From: a virus | Reading direction: 5' to 3' (one strand) | Virus record (IMG/VR): IMGVR_UViG_3300030107_002730 | Coordinates: 1-48,308 of that record | DNA: 48,308 bases | Part shown: positions 14,261 through 21,700 of the stretch, piece after piece | Layout: the number at the start of each line of letters is the position of its first letter | How positions within the stretch are numbered: position 1 is the stretch's first letter | Position numbers and translations under genes: made by a program | The notes under the pieces: generated by a model | Database searches by the model: none | Seen by the model: the letters and a program-made list of their open reading frames with translations, nothing else | Told to the model about the DNA's origin: nothing

Positions 14261-14347
14261 ATGTTAGGAATGGTGATTATATTAGGGTTATTATTAGCAC
14301 TACTGGTATGTGTGGTATACGCAGAAGATAATGATAACAACGAATGA
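14261..14347 (+). CDS. 28-residue membrane microprotein
   Basis: MLGMVIILGLLLALLVCVVY then AEDNDNNE: a leucine-rich helix with an acidic tail. A strong AGGGGG ribosome site precedes ATG. It overlaps the next gene, another membrane-type product. Confidence 0.58.
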   Translation: MLGMVIILGLLLALLVCVVYAEDNDNNE

Positions 14348-14645
14348 TATGCTAGCTTTATTTTTTATTGCTTTTGTTGTTATACCAATAACAGTAGAAA
14401 CACACAATTGCATGCACCCAAACCCAGAAGCTCAAGGGGCAGTATGTGATTGGAAATCAAAGACATGGCATAAGAAATTTGACTTAGAGACTTTAGAGTA
14501 TTACTATGTTTTAGAGGGAACAAGTGATACGGATAATTTCGTTGAGAGGCAGGTAAGGAAAAGGTATTGGAAGGAGAGAGATGAAAAAAACAACCTTGAC
14601 AAAGATGTACCCAAGAGAGAGTACATACAGAAAAGAGGGGAGTAA
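14331..14645 (+). CDS. Membrane-anchored or secreted small protein
   Basis: 104 residues from ATG 14331 (ATG 14310 also possible). An N-terminal hydrophobic stretch (MLALFFIAFVVIPITV) is followed by a soluble, charged domain with two cysteines (NCMHP, AVCDW). It could be an anchored or exported factor; superinfection exclusion is possible but unproven. Confidence 0.6.
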   Translation: MITTNDMLALFFIAFVVIPITVETHNCMHPNPEAQGAVCDWKSKTWHKKFDLETLEYYYVLEGTSDTDNFVERQVRKRYWKERDEKNNLDKDVPKREYIQKRGE

Positions 14646-14799
14646 AAGATTCCTTATTGACAAATATGGTAAATTGCAATACGGAGAGATAGTACAAAGA
14701 AGTGCTGAAGAAGTATCAAATAACAAGAAGTGTTGGTGGGTGTATAAGTATATTCTTAACTACAGGCCTATCAATTGGGCAAAAAGAAGAGATTATTAA
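14581..14799 (+). CDS. Small basic protein, unknown
   Basis: 72 residues, lysine- and tyrosine-rich (CWWVYKYILNYRPINWAKRR near the end). The start ATG 14581 overlaps the preceding gene by 65 bases and has AAGGAG very close; ATG 14605 may be used instead. Not recognised. Confidence 0.5.
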   Translation: MKKTTLTKMYPRESTYRKEGSKRFLIDKYGKLQYGEIVQRSAEEVSNNKKCWWVYKYILNYRPINWAKRRDY

Positions 14800-14811
14800 G
14801 CAAGGAGGTAG

Positions 14812-15048
14812 ATGGAAAAGAAAGATGTAAATAGAAGAATTAGGGGACTCATCAGGTCGATTGGCAATAACACCTCCATTTCATCCTCCCAACCATCATC
14901 TATGGGTCCCAAAAATATTAAGAATGTAGAGAAGAGATTAAAAGAGTATCAGATAAAAAAGTATGGAAAGTGTATCGCATGTGGCGAACCTATCCAACCA
15001 ACTAACTGTCACTTTCAATGTTCAAGTTGTGGATACGCTGAGAACTGA
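14812..15048 (+). CDS. Small zinc-ribbon protein
   Basis: 78 residues. The basic N-terminal part (RRIRGLIRSIG) is followed by a C-terminal ribbon CIACGEP ... CHFQCSSCGYAEN, with cysteines about 56, 59, 70 and 73. It likely binds nucleic acid. Ribosome site AAGGAGG is tightly spaced to ATG. Function unknown. Confidence 0.68.
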   Translation: MEKKDVNRRIRGLIRSIGNNTSISSSQPSSMGPKNIKNVEKRLKEYQIKKYGKCIACGEPIQPTNCHFQCSSCGYAEN

Positions 15049-15088
15049 CACGAAACACCAACCTATCAGGTAGATAAGGATAAATAAA

Positions 15089-15310
15089 ATGAAGTTTGTA
15101 GAAAAGTATGAATTTGACAAAAAGGACCCTGATAAGTGGGGCTATCAAAGAAAGACTATAACAAAAATAAAAACACATTTAGATAACATCCCTGGATTAA
15201 AGGAAAAAGATTTATGTCAGATGACATACCTTCTTGATGATATGGAGGAAGAAATAATACAATGTGCGATGAAAAATTATTTAAACAACAAGGAGAAAGT
15301 AAATGGGTAG
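15089..15310 (+). CDS. Small helical protein, unknown
   Basis: 73 residues (MKFVEKYEFDKKDPDKWGYQ...), acidic and helical toward the C-terminus. The ribosome site is weak (AAGGATAAATA). It overlaps the next gene by eight bases. Not recognised. Confidence 0.58.
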   Translation: MKFVEKYEFDKKDPDKWGYQRKTITKIKTHLDNIPGLKEKDLCQMTYLLDDMEEEIIQCAMKNYLNNKEKVNG

Positions 15311-15539
15311 AGCAATAGACATGGAAAAAGACATTGATACGCTAAAACGTCAAATGTCTGAAGTTAAAAGTAAAGTAGGCGAACTAAAGACTACACTAAG
15401 CGAGATATTAGATGCAGCTTCATCGAAGAAGAATGTAGATTTAGTAGAGGAAACAAAAAAGGAGACTAAGGTTGAAACAAAAAAGAAAAAAACCAACAAT
15501 GACTCAAGTGGAAAACGTAGTGGGAAATCTTCTGATTGA
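15303..15539 (+). CDS. Coiled-coil protein with Lys-rich tail
   Basis: 78 residues. IDTLKRQMSEVKSKVGELKT (about 11-30) is a coiled coil, followed by a disordered Lys/Glu/Thr/Ser tail. Ribosome site AAGGAGAAAG. The 3' end overlaps the next gene in another frame. Likely a scaffold or partner protein in the replication operon. Confidence 0.6.
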   Translation: MGRAIDMEKDIDTLKRQMSEVKSKVGELKTTLSEILDAASSKKNVDLVEETKKETKVETKKKKTNNDSSGKRSGKSSD

Positions 15540-15690
15540 TATGCGTAATGTTGTAGAGTCGCTACAAGTATTAGACGTAGCGTTCTCAAACTACGTAGAG
15601 ATGAAGAAAGAAACAGAAAAGTTAAGAGAGTACATAGAAAACAAAGCTAAGGAACTTAAAGATGAGAGAAATACAGACGGAGCTGGCTAG
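15472..15690 (+). CDS. Small helical protein, probable TTG start
   Basis: 72 residues from TTG 15472, which has GGAG seven bases upstream; ATG 15499 is the alternative (63 residues). MRNVVESLQVLDVAFSNYVE and MKKETEKLREYIENKAKEL form long amphipathic helices. It overlaps both neighbours. Function unknown. Confidence 0.55.
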   Translation: MKQKRKKPTMTQVENVVGNLLIDMRNVVESLQVLDVAFSNYVEMKKETEKLREYIENKAKELKDERNTDGAG

Positions 15691-16036
15691 GGTTCACATA
15701 ACAGCCGATGGTAAACGGTTTCTTAGCGAACAAGATGCTATTGAGCATCAAGAAAATAAGACTAGAGCAAATGAGGAAAATGCCATGAAAGTCTCAGAAA
15801 TGATAATGAGTGTGTTTAAACGCAATGGGTGGGGAGTATACCACATTACGAAACCAATACAATCATTAAAAGTACAAAACGATGCATCATTGTTTAAAGT
15901 TAATGATGTGTCAAATGAAGAGATAGAAGTAGCCTTTCAAGAATCTCTTACGGATACGGTATCAGATTTAAACGAAAGGATAGGAACATGTCAGACAGAT
16001 ACGCAGACAGATTCGCAACAGAAGGAGAACTATTAG
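15662..16036 (+). CDS. Early protein, unknown
   Basis: 124 residues. The N-terminal half contains HITADGKRFLSEQDAIEHQE, resembling short phage proteins that begin by reading a sequence position. The C-terminus is Thr/Gln-rich. A GTTTAAAC copy encodes SVFKRNG. It overlaps both neighbours (29 and 49 bases). Not recognised. Confidence 0.6.
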   Translation: MREIQTELARVHITADGKRFLSEQDAIEHQENKTRANEENAMKVSEMIMSVFKRNGWGVYHITKPIQSLKVQNDASLFKVNDVSNEEIEVAFQESLTDTVSDLNERIGTCQTDTQTDSQQKENY

Positions 16037-16224
16037 ACCACATCATAGACTTCTATGAAGGACAGATAGATAAGTTCTTACGAAGAATGGGTGGAACAAC
16101 AGAGCATGGCACAACCATAACACCAGCTATGCTTAGTGTAACGGTCAAAAGGTATACTCATCTGTTAGAGAAACGAGACGAAGAAGCTAAAGTATTACTT
16201 GAAGCAGAAGGCTTTTTAGTCTAA
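15988..16224 (+). CDS. Small helical protein, unknown
   Basis: 78 residues. LLDHIIDFYEGQIDKFLRRM and VKRYTHLLEKRDEEAKVLLE are long helices. Start ATG 15988 follows AAAGGATAGGAAC. The 49-base overlap with the upstream gene is in another frame. It may be a helicase partner by position, with no sequence proof. Confidence 0.6.
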   Translation: MSDRYADRFATEGELLDHIIDFYEGQIDKFLRRMGGTTEHGTTITPAMLSVTVKRYTHLLEKRDEEAKVLLEAEGFLV

Positions 16225-16250
16225 AAATAAACAACAAATAATAAAACTTG

Positions 16251-16262
16251 TCCCGAAAGGGA
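16251..16262 (+). promoter_or_regulatory. GNRA hairpin before the helicase operon
   Basis: TCCC-GAAA-GGGA forms a 4-bp stem with a GAAA tetraloop just ahead of the purine-rich ribosome site AAGGGGAGGTG. It could modulate translation of the next two genes. The stem is short, so weight is low. Confidence 0.3.
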
Positions 16263-16282
16263 GAAGGGGAGGTGTCTAAAAA

Positions 16283-16576
16283 ATGGACCAAATAAAAAAT
16301 GCATTTATGGATATAATTGCAGAAGTAGATAGTGAAATACTTATAGCTGATGGGTTTGATGATGCTATAATAGGATATGTTGAACGATTAGGAGAGAGTG
16401 GGTATCAGACCTATGCGCTATATGACAAGGAAAAGGTAATCAGTATGCTTCAAGATGATATGACAAGAGAAGAGGCAGTTGAATACTTTGAATATAATAT
16501 ATTAGGTGCATACATGGGTAAATACACTCCAGCCTTTGCAACGGTATTAAGTGTGGAGGAGGACAAATGTACTTAG
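16283..16576 (+). CDS. Acidic protein upstream of helicase, unknown
   Basis: 97 residues, strongly acidic (DIIAEVDSEILIADGFDDAI, then VISMLQDDMTREEAVEYFEY). No family is recognised. It overlaps the helicase start by ten bases and is probably translated with it. A role as helicase partner or DNA mimic is only a guess. Confidence 0.68.
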   Translation: MDQIKNAFMDIIAEVDSEILIADGFDDAIIGYVERLGESGYQTYALYDKEKVISMLQDDMTREEAVEYFEYNILGAYMGKYTPAFATVLSVEEDKCT

Positions 16577-17907
16577 ATGGCCCAACGGATATTGAGTTAG
16601 AACAAACCGTATTGGGTACCATTATTGAGTACCCAGACACATACGATGAAGCAGCACCCTACCTAGCAGAGCCAGCAGTCCTATATGATTCTCAGTCAAG
16701 AGGAACGTGGAAGTTATTAACTGAGATGAGACATAAGAACGAGCCAATAGATTTAACGTCTGTATGTGCTTTCCTTTCGGTTGACGACACTATGGCTGGG
16801 ATAACTAAATCATATATAGCTGAAATATCATCTCAAGCGAGTGTTTCTGAGAATATCGTACCTTATGCAAAGAAATTATATCATAAATTCTTATTAAGGA
16901 AGATAGTCAAGAATGCAGAGAAGATACTAGAAACAGCAACATCAAACAGCCCTAATGCTTTCGAGGCTATTATAGATGCGCATAGCACTCTTGGAAGGCT
17001 TATAGATGTATCTCCAGGCGAAGAGTTTAGTATTGAGAATCAGATGATTGATGCTATAAATATTATTACGAGCAAAGAAGATAGGCTGATAAAGACAGGA
17101 TACCATCATATAGATAAGTTTGCTGGTGGTTTGACGAGAGGAGAGCTCACAGTTGTAGGTGGTAGGCCAGGCCATGGTAAATCTACAATGCTTCTTAATA
17201 TGCTATCACGTGTGATACATAGTGGTAAGAAGGTAGTATTGTTCAATAGAGAGCTTACGAACTCAGAGGTCTTAAAGAAGATAATAGCGCTCGAATCTGG
17301 CAAGCTATCTTATGGGTTGATACGAAAAGGTATATATGACAAGGGTTCACTTAAGGAACTTGAAAACGTGAAAGAAACTATCACTAAGCTCTATAGTGAA
17401 GACAAATTCAGGATGTTTGATTCTATACAGGACTTTTCAAGAGCCGCAACCGAAATAAAGAAATTCAAGCCTGATATTGTATTTGATGATTATATACAAC
17501 TTATACATATTACAGGTAAAGAAGAACAACGAAGATTACAGCTTGAGAAGTTAGTACATCAATATAAATGGATAGCAAAAGAGAACAATTGTGCAGTTGT
17601 TCTAGCATCCCAACTAAACCGTGCGATTGAGACTCGAACTCATCAACGCCCACAACTATCAGACCTAGCAGAGAGTGGAGCTATGGAACAAGCAGCTGAG
17701 AATGTGTTCTTTGTGTTTTATAAATACAAAGTATCAGGCAATCCAGCAGAGAAGAATGAAATATCACTCGTTGCATCTAAAGTGCGATACGGAGAGTCAG
17801 GAGAATCTCAACTATGGTATGATGGAGACAAGGCAAAGATATATGATGGTGAGGACGAGTTTATAGACGCACAGAAAGTAGAGTTAGTAGATGACCTCCC
17901 ATTTTAG
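16567..17907 (+). CDS. dnaB: DnaB-type replicative helicase
   Basis: 446 residues. The N-terminal DnaB domain (about 8-110) starts IELEQTVLGTIIEYPDTYDE. The RecA-fold motor has Walker A GGRPGHGKST (198-207), FNRE (E229), Walker B DIVFDDYIQLI (303-313), SQLNRAIE (348-355) and SDLAESGAMEQ (365-375). It should unwind DNA at the phage fork; no phage primase or polymerase was found, so host partners are implied. The last residues, VDDLPF, copy an SSB C-terminal tip. ATG has GGAGGAGG upstream. A one-position overlap region with the RuvC gene suggests coupling. Confidence 0.92.
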   Translation: MYLDGPTDIELEQTVLGTIIEYPDTYDEAAPYLAEPAVLYDSQSRGTWKLLTEMRHKNEPIDLTSVCAFLSVDDTMAGITKSYIAEISSQASVSENIVPYAKKLYHKFLLRKIVKNAEKILETATSNSPNAFEAIIDAHSTLGRLIDVSPGEEFSIENQMIDAINIITSKEDRLIKTGYHHIDKFAGGLTRGELTVVGGRPGHGKSTMLLNMLSRVIHSGKKVVLFNRELTNSEVLKKIIALESGKLSYGLIRKGIYDKGSLKELENVKETITKLYSEDKFRMFDSIQDFSRAATEIKKFKPDIVFDDYIQLIHITGKEEQRRLQLEKLVHQYKWIAKENNCAVVLASQLNRAIETRTHQRPQLSDLAESGAMEQAAENVFFVFYKYKVSGNPAEKNEISLVASKVRYGESGESQLWYDGDKAKIYDGEDEFIDAQKVELVDDLPF

Positions 17908-18358
17908 ATATATAGGAATAGACCCAGGTAAATCTGGTGGAATAACAGTCGTAGATAAAGACTTTATAAAGACACTAAAGTGTCCTGATAATACGATTGA
18001 TATGGCGACATTGTTTGAGATAATGCTAAAAGAAAAGGGAGACTACAAGCCTGGTAAGGTTATAGTAGGCATAGAGAAGGTATGGTCATTCCCTAGCGAT
18101 GGACGTAGCACAGCATTTACGTTTGGAGTGAATTATGGACAGTGGCAGGGTATTATTGCCTCGCATGAGATTGAGCCTATATTTGTTACTCCCAAAGAAT
18201 GGCAGTCATACTTCAATGTCCCTAAAAAGCTTAAAAAGGTACAGCGTAAGAATTGGATTAAAGATAAGGCCAAAGAGCTATATCCTGGACTTAAAGTAAC
18301 ACTTGCAACATCAGACGCAATCCTCATAGCTAAATACCTACAACAGACATGTTCATAG
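17891..18358 (+). CDS. RuvC-type Holliday junction resolvase
   Basis: 155 residues, RNase H fold. Acidic residues fit the active site: D11 in IGIDPGKSGG, E62 in VGIEKV, and D142 in ATSDAILIA. PKEWQSYF (101-108) is typical of phage RuvC-like enzymes. It should cut four-way junctions before packaging. It overlaps the helicase by 17 bases and the following nuclease-like gene by ten. Confidence 0.87.
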   Translation: MTSHFRYIGIDPGKSGGITVVDKDFIKTLKCPDNTIDMATLFEIMLKEKGDYKPGKVIVGIEKVWSFPSDGRSTAFTFGVNYGQWQGIIASHEIEPIFVTPKEWQSYFNVPKKLKKVQRKNWIKDKAKELYPGLKVTLATSDAILIAKYLQQTCS

Positions 18359-18738
18359 ACAATTTATGCAAGACATTCGACCTTGATGTAGATTTTGATT
18401 GGATAGGCGAGAATGCAGTAAAGGAGCTGTTTAAACGTGATGGTAAGGTAGAAGTAAGGACTGAGAATGATACATGGAAAGAGGAAGAGTGTATTAAGAT
18501 AGAACTTCGGTACAATGGGAGTCCTGCTGGATTAGCTTACACTGAGGCAAAGACGTGGATACATGTATTAATGTTAGATGGGATGGTTGTTGGAGGTTAC
18601 ATATTTCCTGTCGACAAATTAAAAGAGGCTATAAAGAAGCTTCATAAAGAGGAAAAAGCAACGATGGTTTTAGGCGGTAAGAATAATGCCTATCAGCTGA
18701 TTAAGGTCCCACTCTCAGAGTTGTGGAGAGTATTTTAA
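18349..18738 (+). CDS. PD-(D/E)XK-like protein, copy 2 with ExR
   Basis: 129 residues, clearly paralogous to 13852-14244: DVDFDWIGENAV, then VEVRTENDTWK, TEAKTWIHVL and GGKNNAYQL. The catalytic Lys of the ExK pair in copy 1 is Arg here (E35-V-R37), so activity may be lost or changed. It is the last early gene and its stop overlaps the stop of the convergent late block. A GTTTAAAC copy encodes ELFKRDG. Confidence 0.68.
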   Translation: MFIDNLCKTFDLDVDFDWIGENAVKELFKRDGKVEVRTENDTWKEEECIKIELRYNGSPAGLAYTEAKTWIHVLMLDGMVVGGYIFPVDKLKEAIKKLHKEEKATMVLGGKNNAYQLIKVPLSELWRVF

Positions 18739-21700
18739 AGCTTTACCCTAAATAAATATCCATACATAACAGATTCTTGTGGAGCATACGAATCAACTTT
18801 TTTCAAAAGATTTCTTTTTCTAAACTCATATGTCTTCAAAGACCTTGTTAATAGCGCTTGAGATTCTTTGTCTTTGCCAAGCCATTTTTTAAACTGACCT
18901 AGTTCTGTTTGGTTCATATGTGCCCCATGACCCTCATTATTTAAGGCAACAGGCTTTAGGTTGCTTATAACTCCTGTTATAAATCTTCGTGTTTCTCGGT
19001 CTATCCTTTTTGAGCCAGATATAGTATTTGGGTTGTATGCTCTGCTGTGCATTAGCTCTGTAGCTATTGTATTATATGTTGCCCAATAAGCTCTAGCAAA
19101 CTCATGTTCACTACCAAAATAAAATGCATCTCTCATAGCGTCATACATTCTTTTATATTTACTAGGCTTTCCACCACCTGTGCCTGTAGGTCTGCCTGTA
19201 TCATTCTGCCATTTACGTACAAGAGTTTGTATCTTTTTTGTGTCTGAGTGCAGGCCAATCTTGTCTCTTGATTTATAATCAAAACCTTTTCTTGCTTGGC
19301 CATACACAACAACAGTATTTTTAGCAAAGTCATCTACTGCTTTAGCCCCTGACTTGGTTCCCTTTAAATATGACTGCATATTGCTCCAAGCATTACTTGA
19401 ATAACGTACAATAATCGGCTCTGTAATAGGATTAGGCATTCCCTCGCCTGACTTATACGGATTAATTAATTCTGTAAACATTCCTAGCCACTCCGCCCTA
19501 TGCAGGTTAGCCATAGCATTATCTAAGAAGTCATTAGGTTTCGCAGGTTTCTGCAGCCCAAAGAAGTTCTCATATATTGAAAACAAAAGACTGCCACCTA
19601 ACCCAGCTGTAGCAGTAGTTGCAATAAAAGGCATAATATTACCATGCGTAGCCATTGGCTTAACAATATTTTTATATGTATCAAAAGTAATAGATGTAGC
19701 AATTCTTTGGAATAGCGTAAAAGGTTTTACATACTTACTTCCCATCCACGCTGGTAGCTGTGCTGCTGTAGTACCACCCTGTGTAGCGACATGTGAAAAG
19801 TGGTCAATCTTGTTATCTATTCTAAAGTATCTTTCCATCGCATCTGGCGTACTAAAATCCTTTGTAGTCCTAAGAAAGTTAATTTCACCCTCTGTTAAAT
19901 TATATATATCTCTCATAGCACGCTCTGCTCTGCTTTTTGATAGACCTTTTAATGCATGAAGCTTCTCACCTCTTAAAGATTTTTTTATACCATTAAAATA
20001 TAGTCTTCCAGCATACATACTAGCAAGCCTGTTTACATTCTCAGTCTGTGTCATAAAATTCCATTTAAAGAATTTACGCATTGAAAACTTACCTAAAAGC
20101 TTCTCACTTTCAAGCTCTAGTGTTTTAGCTCCGTACTCTAATATACCTTTCTTTCTTGCTTCATGCCATGCATCACGAGAAAACACTTTAGAGTATCCAC
20201 GTAGAGTATTCCATAACCCATAATGCCCAATCATTCGAGTGCCAAGAATTAAGTTCTTTAATCCTGAGAGCGGTGAAGAAAGGCCAGCCGCTGCAGAAAC
20301 ATTAGTTATAGAGCTGCCTAATTTTAAGTATCCACGGTTCAATACATCGTTGGTACTGTAATCTAGCCCAATAGTACGTTCTACAGCCTGTTTTGCATAA
20401 AGCCCAAATTCTTGATTTGCGGAGATTTTTTTAAGAAGGTCACCTTTAGTCTGCCCTATGTTAAATCTCTTCCCTAATTCGGTAAATTCGGGGAAAATCT
20501 TAAGAGTTGCTAGATACTTTGATGTATTGGCCACATAAGGCTCTACTGTACCGTTAAATTTTGTCTCATATGTACGTGTTTTTTTACCATCAATTGTAAG
20601 AAACTCTGGCAGCAATGGCCCCCTTTTTAACAAGTATGGATTTCTTACTTGCGATATAGGGTCTGTAAAATAGTTATACATAAAATGTTCTACTCTTCTC
20701 TCTATCCTGCCTATTTCATCCTGCGAAAGCTTATCAACGCCTTGCTTTTTAAGTTCCCTCTCAACCTGCTCATTAACCATTTTATTAACAACTTCTCTTA
20801 CTTCTGGAATATCAAGAGAAAAGTTCTCTGCAAATTTCTTTGTTATTCTTCGTGAAAAATAATTCTCTATAAATTTATTGTTAAACTCTTTTTGAAAATC
20901 CGCAAACTCTTTCTTAGTGAATTTTTTATGCTTCATTACTTCTTTAGCTATTGATTGCCAGTAAAAGTTCATTAAAGATTTATACTCTTTGATGCCTTGA
21001 GAAACATTGGAGTTTTTATCTTTAGAGAGCTCTATGAATCTCTTTTCACGAGCTGTTAATTCTCCAGACTTTATTAGAGCATCAGCTCTCTCTTTGTCAA
21101 CTAGATATAACGAGTCTGCATATTTTCCTAATTTTTTCCTTATTTTGTAAATTGCAGCATTGCCTGCGCCTCTATATACTGTGTGCTCTATAGCTTCATG
21201 CTCTAATATCTTGTTAGCAAGCTTAGGGGAAATCTTTTTTATAACATGGTAAACTGGGACCAAGTACCTTCCAAGTATAGGAAGTTTTAATTTCTTATCT
21301 TTATTAGCAATAATCATATCTGTAGCGTTTTGATAAGAAGTATTCCTCTCATGTCTTATAACAGAAGCATACTCGTTAATAGACCGAACGTCTTTAACTG
21401 ATGATATATCACCATCTTTTGCTCCAAAATAGTCTTTCGCAATGCTAGCTTTCTGCTCTGGGCTTAAAAGAGACTCAGCTTCTGCAGTTTTTGCCTTGTA
21501 AACAGCCATTTTCCTATCTGGAGACATATCTTTATACTTTTCAGATTCGATAACAAAGTCTCTCCATGACTCTAGCTCTGCTTTGCTTAACTTTTGTATG
21601 TTTTTTGTTCCAAAGAATTGTCTTCTGATAGAATCTTTATTGCCTTTTGTTACCCAGTTACTTGCTCTCTCTGCGTCACGAACTTCGCTATGCAATTGAG

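Larger units (their letters stand above)
5411..18436. repeat. Dispersed GTTTAAAC palindromes (17 copies)
   Basis: Perfect copies start at 5411, 6042, 6590, 7170, 7288, 7574, 8060, 8517, 8648, 8957, 10093, 10356, 11124, 12248, 14151, 15814 and 18429. Only two others were found in the remaining 35 kb (466 and 37425). The extended form is often AAGAGCGTTTAAAC. Three copies contain the stop codon of a gene (GTT TAA AC at 7288, 8517, 8957), others sit in leaders before GGAGG, and others lie inside genes, mostly as Phe-Lys codons. From base composition I estimate about half a copy expected by chance in 13 kb. Likely a protein-binding site; function unknown. Confidence 0.85.
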
